Shown piece after piece: positions 1 to 6,962 of a DNA stretch of 8,729 nt (positions within the stretch are counted from its first letter, which is position 1; each line of letters opens with the position of its first letter). The notes beneath the pieces were generated by a model, which was not told the origin of the DNA, did not search any database, and worked only from the letters and a program-made list of their open reading frames with translations. Origin of the DNA: an uncultured Pseudomonas sp. (lineage in GTDB: Bacteria; Pseudomonadota; Gammaproteobacteria; Pseudomonadales; Pseudomonadaceae); assembly GCA_946886875.1 (NCBI GenBank), contig CAMPJN010000139.1, positions 1 through 8,729 of the forward strand, given 5' to 3'. The position numbers and the translations under genes were made by a program.

Positions 1-11
1 GCGCTAGACTG

Positions 12-50
12 CGGGGAGAAGGGCTTAGCTCTTCTCCCCGTTCCCTCTTT
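12..50 (+). terminator. Intrinsic terminator of the upstream (probably flagellin) gene
   Basis: A 13-bp stem (12-24 with 28-40, one G-T wobble) closes on a 3-base loop (25-27) and is followed by a pyrimidine tract ending in TTT (41-50). The bases CGC TAG at 2-7 could be the last Arg codon and stop of a flagellin gene, since flagellins often end in Leu-Leu-Arg and fliC precedes flaG in Pseudomonas; six bases cannot prove this. The hairpin would end most fliC transcripts and leave some read-through into flaG, because no separate flaG promoter is visible in the 24 bases between the stem and the flaG start. Confidence 0.8.
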
Positions 51-64
51 GTGAGGAGAAATTT

Positions 65-469
65 ATGGACATCGGCTCAATACAGAAACCGCTTATTCAG
101 GTCGCAACCCGCGAGTCTGCGCGTTTGGCACCCGACGAAGCCACACGAAACAAGGCTTCGGCATCGGGCTCAAGCGAGATTGGCGAGGAGCCGGTGACTG
201 GCAAGCTCAAGCCCGGAACAGCGGTTGAAGGCGAAAGCGCCACTAGCCGTGAGCAAATCGAGGAAGCAGTCGCGTCCATCCAGGATTTTGTGCAGTCGGT
301 TCGCCGCAGCATCAATTTCTCGGTGGAAGAAACCAGTGGCCGGGTCGTGGTCAAGGTTACCGATGCGGGCTCTGGCGATGTGATCCGGCAAATACCTTCT
401 GAAGAAGCCCTGCAATTGGCAGAGAATCTTTCGGAGGTCCGCAGTTTGTTGTTCAAAGCCGAAGCCTAG
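65..469 (+). CDS. flaG: FlaG family flagellar protein
   Basis: This 134-residue protein belongs to the FlaG family, whose members influence flagellar filament length; the molecular action is poorly known. The first 60 residues are polar, low in complexity and poorly conserved. The family signature lies in residues 62-125: an amphipathic helix (about 62-80), then NFSVEETSGRVVVKV (84-98), a GDVIRQIPSEE block (104-114) and a C-terminal helix. There is no signal peptide or membrane segment. The start is chosen from GAGGAG at 53-58, 6 bases upstream of the ATG. It lies directly after the terminator of the preceding gene and 73 bases before fliD, the usual fliC-flaG-fliD order in polar flagellates. 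It is probably transcribed by read-through from the upstream promoter. Confidence 0.93.
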   Translation: MDIGSIQKPLIQVATRESARLAPDEATRNKASASGSSEIGEEPVTGKLKPGTAVEGESATSREQIEEAVASIQDFVQSVRRSINFSVEETSGRVVVKVTDAGSGDVIRQIPSEEALQLAENLSEVRSLLFKAEA

Positions 470-476
470 CTTTCGC

Positions 477-492
477 TGGCACGGCTTTTGAC
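477..492 (+). promoter_or_regulatory. Candidate sigma-54 promoter of fliD (non-canonical -12)
   Basis: TGGCACG (477-483), four bases, then TTGAC (488-492) matches the sigma-54 consensus TGGCACG-N4-TTGCW except at the -12 dinucleotide, which is GA (490-491) instead of GC. The spacing between GG (478-479) and the -12 pair is the required 10 bases. The predicted transcription start is near 502-504, about 40 bases before fliD. FleQ- and sigma-54-dependent expression of fliD is known in P. aeruginosa, which supports function. The altered -12 base lowers certainty. Confidence 0.55.
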
Positions 493-542
493 TGCGTAAC
501 ACCTATTGGCGTTGCGCCGTCACTATTTTGGCGAGGTGAATC

Positions 543-2270
543 ATGGTCGGGATTACGGGCGTAGGCTCAGGAATCGATATCGACAGTATCGTAAAGGCTC
601 TGGTCAATTCGGAGCGCGCTCCCAAGGAGCTGCAGCTGAACCGACTTGAAAAGACCACCACCTCGCGTATCTCTGCACTTGGAAGTCTGCGCTCCGTTGT
701 TGGTGAGCTCAGTTCGGTGCTGCAGAGCCTCAATAAAGCTTCTGCATTTCAAAAGCAGACGGTTTCCTCCTCCAGCTCATCGGTGCTCACTGCGACCGCC
801 AACGGCGACGTACCGGTCGGTAAGTTCAGCCTGCAGGTGCAGCAGCTCGCCTCCGGCAGCAAGGTGGCGTTGTCTTCGGTCACGGGTGGTTCGGCGGCCA
901 CCTTCAACTCCGGCTCTCTGACCGTGAGCGTTGGCGCCAGCAGCTTCGATGTGGATATCGACGACAGCAACAACAGCCTGCTCGGTGTGCGCGATGCGAT
1001 CAACACGGCTGGGGCGAGCACTGGCGTCAGCGCCAGTATCGTCACCGACGCCTCGGGTTCGCGCCTGATCCTCAGCTCGTCGAAAACCGGCGAGGGCAAC
1101 GATATCCAGATTGCCGCGAGCCAGGATGGCGTCACTCAAGGCGCCAACGCGCTGACGGCTTTGACCTTTTCCGCGGGCAACAGCACCGCTCAACTGCCAC
1201 TGGTGGCGGGCGGGGCGGCGGCGACCTTCAAGGCCGGCACGTTGAATATCGACAGTGGCGCGGTCAATCTGGCCGTGGCCATAGGTGCGGACGATTCGCT
1301 CGATACCATCCGTCAGAAAATCAACACCGACGGTGCGGCTCAGGGTATCAGCGCCACGATTGAAACCGTCGATGGCGGCTCGCGTCTGGTCATTCAGTCG
1401 AGCAACGGCGAGGATCTCAGCGTTACCGCGACCACCGATGATCTGAGTGCCGGTGATAACAGCCTGACCACCCTGGCGTCCACCGTCGACAGTGACAGCA
1501 AATCGATCGATACGGCGAAGTCCGCGATGTTCACCGTCGATGGCCTGTCGGTGGTGAAGTTGAGCAACACCGTTGACGACGTGATCGAAGGCATCACCAT
1601 CAATCTGGTCAGCGCCCAGTCGGCTGATGACATCGCGGCGAACAAGACCATCGACATCACGGTCGCCCAAGATAAGGGTACGGTTCGCGGCAACCTGCAA
1701 AAGTTCGTCGACACCTATAACAAGCTGGTGCAAACCACCAATGAGCTGACCACGGTTGTGCCTGTTGGCGAAGGCAAGGCGCCAGTGACCGGCCCTCTGC
1801 TGGGCGATACCTCAATCCGTAACCTGCTCAGCGGGATGCGTAAGGAGCTTGTGCAGTTGGGCGACAGCCTGGGCGTGCAGTCGCTCGCCGAGTTGGGTAT
1901 TACCACCCAGAAAGACGGCAAGCTGAGTATCGATTCGACCAAGCTGGACAGTGCGCTCACCGGCAAGTACGACAAGGTTTCCGAATTTCTCTCGGGTGAA
2001 GGTGGCTTGATGGGCCGTCTGGAAGCTGTGGTTAAACCCTATCTGGGTGCCGACGGGGTATTCCAGCAGCGCGAAAACGGCCTGCAAACCACCATCAGCA
2101 GCATCGACAAACAACGCGAAGCGCTGACCCTGCGGATCGAGAAGGTGCAGGCGCGTCTATACGCCCAATACAACGCCATGGACTCCCTGGTTGGTCGACT
2201 GAAACAAACCAGCGAAAGTCTGGCCAATCAACTGGCCAGCCTGCCGGGCTTCGTGAAAAAGGATAACTAA
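543..2270 (+). CDS. fliD: Flagellar filament cap protein FliD (HAP2)
   Basis: FliD forms the cap at the tip of the growing filament and helps fold exported flagellin; in P. aeruginosa it also acts as a mucin adhesin. The N-terminal FliD domain begins with [16 protein letters not shown] (6-21), which fixes the start; GAGGTG at 534-539 is the ribosome site. The C-terminal FliD domain covers about 325-570 and ends in a heptad-like helical region (about 510-560). Between them lie two flagellin-IN-like repeats, starting at residues 115 and 223, that resemble each other over about 80-95 residues with a 108-residue offset (GG-AATF, INT-GA--G-SA, GSRL---SS). The protein has 575 residues; as I recall, P. 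aeruginosa FliD has about 474, so one repeat accounts for the extra length. As expected for a type III flagellar export substrate, there is no cleavable signal peptide. The stop overlaps the fliS start (TAATG). Confidence 0.97.
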   Translation: MVGITGVGSGIDIDSIVKALVNSERAPKELQLNRLEKTTTSRISALGSLRSVVGELSSVLQSLNKASAFQKQTVSSSSSSVLTATANGDVPVGKFSLQVQQLASGSKVALSSVTGGSAATFNSGSLTVSVGASSFDVDIDDSNNSLLGVRDAINTAGASTGVSASIVTDASGSRLILSSSKTGEGNDIQIAASQDGVTQGANALTALTFSAGNSTAQLPLVAGGAAATFKAGTLNIDSGAVNLAVAIGADDSLDTIRQKINTDGAAQGISATIETVDGGSRLVIQSSNGEDLSVTATTDDLSAGDNSLTTLASTVDSDSKSIDTAKSAMFTVDGLSVVKLSNTVDDVIEGITINLVSAQSADDIAANKTIDITVAQDKGTVRGNLQKFVDTYNKLVQTTNELTTVVPVGEGKAPVTGPLLGDTSIRNLLSGMRKELVQLGDSLGVQSLAELGITTQKDGKLSIDSTKLDSALTGKYDKVSEFLSGEGGLMGRLEAVVKPYLGADGVFQQRENGLQTTISSIDKQREALTLRIEKVQARLYAQYNAMDSLVGRLKQTSESLANQLASLPGFVKKDN

Positions 2271-2662
2271 TGAGCAAGCACCCGATCGACACCTACAAAC
2301 AGGTCAAGACCAGCCACGATATATCGCCGTATCGCACCGTGCAGATGCTGCTCGATGGCGCTTTGCAACGGCTGATGCTGGCCAAGCATGCGCAGCTCGA
2401 AGGCGATACCGAGATTCGTGGCATGGCGGTGGGCAGCACCATCACCATCCTGGGTGCCTTGCAAGCAGGTTTGGATAAAGAACTCGGCGGCGAAATTGCC
2501 GAGAATCTTGACTCGCTCTACGACTATATGACCCGCCGTCTGGCCGGCGTTGCGCTGGACGACACGCCGCGCACCCTGGACGAAGTCCAGACCTTGTTGG
2601 GGCAGATCAAAACTGCCTGGGACGCTATCGGCCCGGAAGTCGAGCCGGCTGTAGGAAACTGA
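2270..2662 (+). CDS. fliS: Flagellin export chaperone FliS (first copy)
   Basis: FliS is a small helical cytosolic chaperone that binds the C-terminus of flagellin, stops it from polymerising early and delivers it to the FlhA export gate. This copy has 130 residues, the normal length. Family marks are the N-terminal DTYKQVKT segment, [12 protein letters not shown] (22-33) and the highly conserved [13 protein letters not shown] (79-91). The ATG overlaps the fliD stop as TAATG and has AAGGA at 2259-2263, so it is translationally coupled to fliD. It aligns without gaps to the second FliS over 102 residues with 48 identities by my hand count (about 47%), so the two are paralogues from an old duplication. 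Which of the two serves flagellin cannot be told from sequence alone. Confidence 0.95.
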   Translation: MSKHPIDTYKQVKTSHDISPYRTVQMLLDGALQRLMLAKHAQLEGDTEIRGMAVGSTITILGALQAGLDKELGGEIAENLDSLYDYMTRRLAGVALDDTPRTLDEVQTLLGQIKTAWDAIGPEVEPAVGN

Positions 2663-2671
2663 TTTCGTCGT

Positions 2672-2698
2672 TAAAGCTTTGCGCTGCAGCGCCGATAC
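2672..2698 (+). promoter_or_regulatory. FliA (sigma-28) promoter upstream of the second fliS
   Basis: TAAAGCTT (2672-2679), 11 bases, then GCCGATAC (2691-2698) differs from the enterobacterial sigma-28 consensus TAAAGTTT-N11-GCCGATAA at one base in each box, with exact spacing. It lies in the 72-base gap between the two fliS genes, and the predicted start of transcription is near 2705, about 30 bases upstream of the ATG at 2735. The spacer holds a 12-bp palindrome (2681-2692), and the start region a GATACC-CAA-GGTATC hairpin (2694-2708) of unknown meaning. Confidence 0.75.
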
Positions 2699-2734
2699 CC
2701 AAGGTATCCAGCAAGCAGAACAGCGAGAGCGAAA

Positions 2735-3115
2735 ATGAACGCGATGGCGGCCCTCAAGCAATATCAAACCGTCAACACCCAGGCCCAGGCGATGGAGGCC
2801 AGCCCACATCGGCTGATCCAGATGCTGATGGAAGGCGGCCTGACGCGTTTGGCACAGGCGCGTGGCGCCATGGAACGCGACCAGACTGCGCTCAAAGGCG
2901 AACTGATCGGCAAAGCCATTGGTATCATCGGTGGCTTGCGTGAGGGCCTTGATCTGCAGCAGGGTGGCGAAGTAGCCGCTAATCTGGATAGTCTCTACGA
3001 ATATATGGTTGCGCGTTTGCTCGAGGCGAACCTGAAGAATGAGGCAGCACCCTTGGACGAAGTGGTGGGCCTGTTGCGTAATGTGAAGTCCGGTTGGGAC
3101 GCCATCAGTCAATGA
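2735..3115 (+). CDS. Second FliS-like flagellar chaperone
   Basis: This 126-residue protein is a second FliS paralogue. It keeps the family core: YQTVNTQAQ (10-18), PHRLIQMLMEGGL (24-36) and NLDSLYEYMVARL (82-94). Conservation is strongest in the helix carrying NLDSLY and weakest in the region joining the first two helices, a pattern that could reflect different client proteins. The start is chosen because it gives the usual N-terminal length; upstream there is only a weak GAGAG at 2726-2730. It follows fliS by 72 bases and precedes the fliT-like gene by 27. A sigma-28 promoter lies just upstream, so it can be expressed late and apart from fliD-fliS. Tandem fliS genes occur in several Pseudomonas species, where the second is called fliS' or given a locus number, so I give no symbol. 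Confidence 0.9.
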   Translation: MNAMAALKQYQTVNTQAQAMEASPHRLIQMLMEGGLTRLAQARGAMERDQTALKGELIGKAIGIIGGLREGLDLQQGGEVAANLDSLYEYMVARLLEANLKNEAAPLDEVVGLLRNVKSGWDAISQ

Positions 3116-3142
3116 TCGCGTTTCGCGCGTGAGGAGCAAGTC

Positions 3143-3439
3143 ATGAGTTCATCTGTCCAGCGGCTGCAAGAAACCGGAAGCGCCTTGCGTAACGCCTTGG
3201 CCAACAAGGATTGGACGGCGATCGGCGAGCTGGATCTGCAGTGCCGGCAAGCGGTCGACGAGGCCATGGTCGAGGCCATCCTCGACGAGGATGTTCTGCG
3301 TGCGCGTATGCAGGAGTTGCTCGACCTGTATCGCGAACTGGTCGGTGTCTGCCAGGCCGAACAACAACGCTTGGCCAGCGAACTGCTGCAATTGAACCAA
3401 TCCCAGCAAGGTGCCAAGGTTTATCAGCTGTTTGGCTGA
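3143..3439 (+). CDS. fliT: FliT-like flagellar chaperone, FleP/PA1096-type position
   Basis: A 98-residue, almost wholly helical cytosolic protein without a signal peptide or membrane segment. Its size, its helical hairpin pattern (about 4-30, 35-60 and 62-90) and its place after fliS and before fleQ fit FliT. FliT is the export chaperone of the cap protein FliD and in enterics also inhibits the master regulator. The Pseudomonas version is very divergent and is also called FleP in some strains, so the name rests on position and fold more than on motifs. GAGGAG at 3131-3136 is a good ribosome site, 6 bases before the ATG. It probably shares a transcript with the second fliS and so with the sigma-28 promoter at 2672. 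Confidence 0.72.
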   Translation: MSSSVQRLQETGSALRNALANKDWTAIGELDLQCRQAVDEAMVEAILDEDVLRARMQELLDLYRELVGVCQAEQQRLASELLQLNQSQQGAKVYQLFG

Positions 3440-3442
3440 TAA
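3421..3442 (+). terminator. Weak hairpin at the end of the fliT-like gene
   Basis: TTATCAGC (3421-3428) and GCTGATAA (3435-3442) form a perfect 8-bp stem with a 6-base loop, overlapping the stop codon. No T-run follows (CTCTTAAC), so this is at best a weak terminator or a 3'-end-protecting hairpin. It is the only stem-loop of note between this gene and the fleQ promoter. Confidence 0.3.
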
Positions 3443-3582
3443 CTCTTAACATTGCCATACAGACTCTGTTTGCCAATCCTTTCCCCTGCATCATCAGCCG
3501 ATTCGGCTAAACTGCCAGCGCTCCCTCCGATCTTTGCAAAACAGTCTCTTGGACTATCTGTCGGGCGGAACAAAAAAAGCAC

Positions 3583-3614
3583 GCCATAAAATTGACTATG
3601 CTTACTAAATTGAC
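3583..3614 (+). promoter_or_regulatory. Two tandem FleQ-box-like sites in the fleQ promoter
   Basis: The published FleQ recognition consensus is, as I recall it, GTCANTAAATTGAC. Site 1 (3583-3596, GCCATAAAATTGAC) matches 11 of its 13 fixed bases; site 2 (3601-3614, CTTACTAAATTGAC) also matches 11 of 13. Both end in AAATTGAC and are 18 bp apart, close to two helical turns. A shorter third AATTGA lies at 3628-3633. Site 1 covers the proposed -35 box and site 2 fills the end of the spacer, up to the -10. That geometry fits repression of fleQ by its own product. Confidence 0.5.
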
Positions 3615-3620
3615 TTTACT
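3592..3620 (+). promoter_or_regulatory. Probable sigma-70 promoter of fleQ
   Basis: TTGACT (3592-3597, 5 of 6 bases of the -35 consensus), a 17-base spacer and TTTACT (3615-3620, 4 of 6 of the -10 consensus). No sigma-54 or sigma-28 promoter is visible in the 258 bases before fleQ, in line with fleQ being the top of the cascade and transcribed by sigma-70 in P. aeruginosa. The rest of the gap (3443-3580) holds only a small AGCCG-ATT-CGGCT hairpin at 3496-3508. I see no clear Vfr/CRP site. Confidence 0.5.
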
Positions 3621-3697
3621 AGTGGCCAATTGATTGCTTTCGTCGTGCGCCAGAAGGATATGCGCGTTCTGTCATTTCCGGATCAGAAAAAAATAAT

Positions 3698-5170
<1,473 letters not shown>

Positions 5171-5201
5171 GTCGGCTGGTCGAGCCTAAGCCTTTAGTGT
5201 C

Positions 5202-5277
5202 GTAGGGCGGACATGCCGAAGGCTTGTCCGCCATGAAGGCCGCCGCGGTGGACAAGGCTTCGCCATCTCCACCCTAC
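5202..5277. repeat. Paired-hairpin REP-like intergenic repeat
   Basis: Two hairpins of identical layout stand 14 bases apart. Hairpin 1 (5206-5232) has an 8-bp stem, a mismatch, a 3-bp stem and loop GAA. Hairpin 2 (5247-5273) has the same plan with loop TTC and one further mismatch. The pair is framed by GTAGGG (5202-5207) and CCCTAC (5272-5277), so the whole unit is an imperfect inverted repeat made of two smaller ones. This is the plan of REP doublets (REPINs), and GTAGGGYGG-type ends are common between Pseudomonas genes. It could also slow or end transcription leaving fleQ. Confidence 0.7.
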
Positions 5278-5343
5278 CAAAGCGTGCCCCGGTCAGCCCG
5301 GATGAAATCTGCGGAGATTACCGCCAACCCAATCCCCCCTGAT

Positions 5344-5378
5344 AGCCAGCGCTTTGACGCGCTTTTTCGGCTGTTTTT
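5344..5378 (+). terminator. Candidate intrinsic terminator after fleQ
   Basis: AGCGC (5348-5352) pairs with GCGCT (5359-5363) around a 6-base loop. An outer AGCC/GGCT pairing (5344-5347 with 5369-5372) extends it across a TTTTC bulge, and a T-run follows at 5374-5378. The stem is short, so the call is tentative. Its place between fleQ and the fleS promoter is right for isolating the two transcripts. Confidence 0.4.
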
Positions 5379-5379
5379 A

Positions 5380-5392
5380 TAACTTATTGAAA
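5380..5392 (-). promoter_or_regulatory. IHF-like site upstream of the fleS promoter
   Basis: On the minus strand, TTTCAATAAGTTA matches the IHF consensus WATCAANNNNTTR at all but one position. It lies in an AT-rich tract (5373-5409) about 45-55 bases upstream of the predicted fleS start, where a bend would help an upstream-bound activator reach sigma-54 polymerase. AT-rich DNA produces such matches by chance. Confidence 0.3.
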
Positions 5393-5409
5393 ATTAACAA
5401 TTATTTTTT

Positions 5410-5425
5410 AGGCACGGGTATTGCT
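5410..5425 (+). promoter_or_regulatory. Sigma-54 promoter of fleSR
   Basis: AGGCACG (5410-5416), GGTA, then TTGCT (5421-5425) matches TGGCACG-N4-TTGCW at every fixed base except the first. GG and GC are 10 bases apart as required. The predicted start is near 5435-5437, giving a leader of about 42 bases. FleQ-dependent sigma-54 transcription of fleSR is established in P. aeruginosa. Confidence 0.9.
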
Positions 5426-5477
5426 ATCTCTCCTGTAACTGACTGTCTTATGACGGCTTGCTGCGCGAGAGAGAACC

Positions 5478-6767
5478 ATGAAGCCATCCGCCGTATCACC
5501 CCTGCACGCTGAACCCGCCGCGCCCGCAACCGCTGAGGATGCGAGCCGCGCCGGGCTGGAACAGGCCTTCGCGCTGTTCAACCAGATGTCGACCCAGCTC
5601 AGCGAGTCGTACAGCATGCTCGAGGCGCGGGTTACCGAACTGAAGGGGCAGCTGGCCTTGGTCAGCGCCCAGCGCATGCAGGAGTTGGCGGAGAAAGAGC
5701 GCCTGGCGCATCGCTTGCAAAGTCTGCTCGACCTGCTGCCCGGCGGGGTGATCGTGATCGATGGCCAGGGGGTGGTGCGCGAAGCCAACCCGGTGGCGCG
5801 TAACCAACTGGGTCAGCCCCTGGTCGGCATGCTCTGGCGTCAGGTGATCGCGCGCAACTTTGCCCCGCGTGAAGACGATGGCCACGAAATTTCCATGAAG
5901 GACGGACGGCGCCTGTCGATTGCCACCCGTTCGCTGCACGCCGAGCCCGGCCAGCTGGTGCTGCTCACCGATCTGACGGAAACCCGGCGCCTGCAGGATC
6001 AACTGTCGCGCCATGAACGTCTGTCCGCCCTGGGGCGAATGGTCGCCTCCTTGGCCCATCAAATTCGCACGCCATTATCCGCCGCCCTGTTGTATGCCAG
6101 TCATCTGACCGAGCAGGTGTTGCCGGCCGAGCAGCAGCAACGTTTCGCCGGGCGCTTGAAGGAACGCTTGCACGAGCTGGAGCATCAGGTGCGCGACATG
6201 CTGATCTTCGCCCGTGGCGATCTGCCGTTGCCCGACCGCCTGCCGCCCAATGCGCTGTTCGAGGCGTTGCGCGCAGCGGCCGAGCCTCATGTGCAGGGCA
6301 TGGCGGTGCGTTGGCAATGCGACAGCCGCGTCGGCGAGTTGCTGTGCAACCGTGACACCCTGGTCGGCACCGTGCTCAATCTGCTTGAGAACGCGATCCA
6401 GGCTGGCGGGCGCGAGGTGCGCTTGAAGATTCATCTGTACCAGCGCGGTAATAGCCTGCACCTGTGCGTCAGCGACAACGGTCCGGGCATGGCGCCGGCA
6501 ACCTTGGCCCGTCTGGGCGAACCCTTCTTCACCACCAAGACCACCGGAACCGGCCTCGGCCTGGCCGTGGTCAAGGCCGTGGCGCGCGCCCACCAGGGCG
6601 AGTTGCAGCTGCGTTCGCGCTTGGGCCGTGGCACCTGCGCCCTATTGATTCTGCCGCTGATCCCCGCGGCGCCAATAGGCTCTGTTGAGATATGCGAGTC
6701 AGCCGCGACGGAGGCCGCCTTGTCGCAAGACAAGGCGCGAGGAGAGAAGTTTGGTGATTTCAAATGA
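5478..6767 (+). CDS. fleS: Flagellar sensor histidine kinase FleS, with an element-encoded C-terminal tail
   Basis: FleS is the soluble kinase that phosphorylates FleR to switch on middle flagellar genes (hook and basal body) and takes part in surface responses. It has no membrane segment. In order: a variable N-terminus (1-25), a coiled-coil region (about 40-80), a PAS domain (about 80-170), the H-box SLAHQIRTPLSA with His194, an N-box with NLLENAIQA (301-309), G1 DNGPGM (333-338), F-box FFTTK (350-354) and G2 GTGLGL (357-362). GAGAGAGAA at 5467-5475 is the ribosome site. The family sequence ends at about residue 400; residues 401-429 are encoded by the mobile element starting at 6678. The native end can be rebuilt at 6944-6958, giving a protein of 403-404 residues, close to the 402 I recall for P. 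aeruginosa. The catalytic core is intact, so activity is likely kept. Confidence 0.96.
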   Translation: MKPSAVSPLHAEPAAPATAEDASRAGLEQAFALFNQMSTQLSESYSMLEARVTELKGQLALVSAQRMQELAEKERLAHRLQSLLDLLPGGVIVIDGQGVVREANPVARNQLGQPLVGMLWRQVIARNFAPREDDGHEISMKDGRRLSIATRSLHAEPGQLVLLTDLTETRRLQDQLSRHERLSALGRMVASLAHQIRTPLSAALLYASHLTEQVLPAEQQQRFAGRLKERLHELEHQVRDMLIFARGDLPLPDRLPPNALFEALRAAAEPHVQGMAVRWQCDSRVGELLCNRDTLVGTVLNLLENAIQAGGREVRLKIHLYQRGNSLHLCVSDNGPGMAPATLARLGEPFFTTKTTGTGLGLAVVKAVARAHQGELQLRSRLGRGTCALLILPLIPAAPIGSVEICESAATEAALSQDKARGEKFGDFK

Positions 6768-6941
6768 ACGACGAGGAACGCAGTCCTGCGACAAGGCGGC
6801 CCCGTCCCTTCGGGTTGCGTGCCAAAGCCCGCCATGCGTTGTTGCGGGACTTGCCAAGGGATAACCATTACCTGCGTCCCGCGCCTAGCCTGGCGGGCTT
6901 TGGCCCAGCAACGCGGCGCACTCGCATATGTCAACAGAGCC
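6678..6941. mobile_element. 264-bp MITE-like non-autonomous element inserted in the end of fleS
   Basis: The ends are inverted repeats: 6678-6699 against 6920-6941 match at 21 of 22 positions, both beginning GGCTCTGTTGA. After two mismatches, pairing resumes to about 30 bases (6707 and 6912). TA flanks both ends (6676-6677 and 6942-6943), fitting a TA target duplication; a 3-bp ATA duplication is also possible. No transposase is encoded. TA duplications point to mobilisation by an IS630/Tc1-mariner-like or IS427-like (IS5 family) transposase, an inference only. Inside are two long inverted pairs: 6707-6731 with 6783-6806, and 6821-6834 with 6891-6904 (perfect 14 bp). There is also an 8-bp hairpin with a GCAA loop (6717-6736). 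Removing the element and one target copy restores an in-frame fleS end. I recall similar intergenic sequences in other pseudomonads but cannot name the family. Confidence 0.85.
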
Positions 6942-6958
6942 TAATAATTCAGGAGTAA
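6764..6958 (+). CDS. Possible 64-residue bridging reading frame inside the element
   Basis: The ATG at 6764 overlaps the altered fleS stop as ATGA. The frame runs through the element without a stop and ends at TAA 6956-6958, the former fleS stop, 4 bases before fleR. The product is Arg- and Pro-rich, with no recognisable domain, and its last residues (LIIQE) come from the old fleS end. No strong Shine-Dalgarno precedes it, only GGTG at 6753-6756 and GGAGAG at 6741-6746, so translation would depend on coupling to fleS. It may be a chance frame in a GC-rich element. Any role would more likely lie in carrying ribosomes to fleR than in the peptide itself. Confidence 0.3.
   Translation: MNDEERSPATRRPRPFGLRAKARHALLRDLPRDNHYLRPAPSLAGFGPATRRTRICQQSLIIQE
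6944..6958 (+). pseudogene. Displaced native 3' end of fleS
   Basis: Joining codon 400 (ATA, 6675-6677) to the sequence right of the element gives ATA-ATT-CAG-GAG-TAA, or ATT-CAG-GAG-TAA if three bases were duplicated. Either way it is in frame and ends 4 bases before the fleR ATG. The AGGAG at 6951-6955 is both the last fleS codons and the fleR ribosome site, so before insertion fleS and fleR were almost certainly tightly coupled. Confidence 0.75.
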
Positions 6959-6962
6959 CCCC

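Noticed and set aside
126..140. TTGGCACCC in flaG, and TTGGCACAG in the second fliS (2859-2867), as sigma-54 -24 elements.
   Set aside because: Neither has GC at the required 10-base distance.
777..1733. A 318-codon minus-strand frame opposite fliD.
   Set aside because: It is a shadow of fliD codon bias, low in complexity, with no motif or credible ribosome site.
3497..3504. GCCGATTC resembling a sigma-28 -10 box upstream of fleQ.
   Set aside because: The bases 11 upstream read CCTTCCCC, with no TAAAG-like -35, and the motif is explained by a small AGCCG/CGGCT hairpin.
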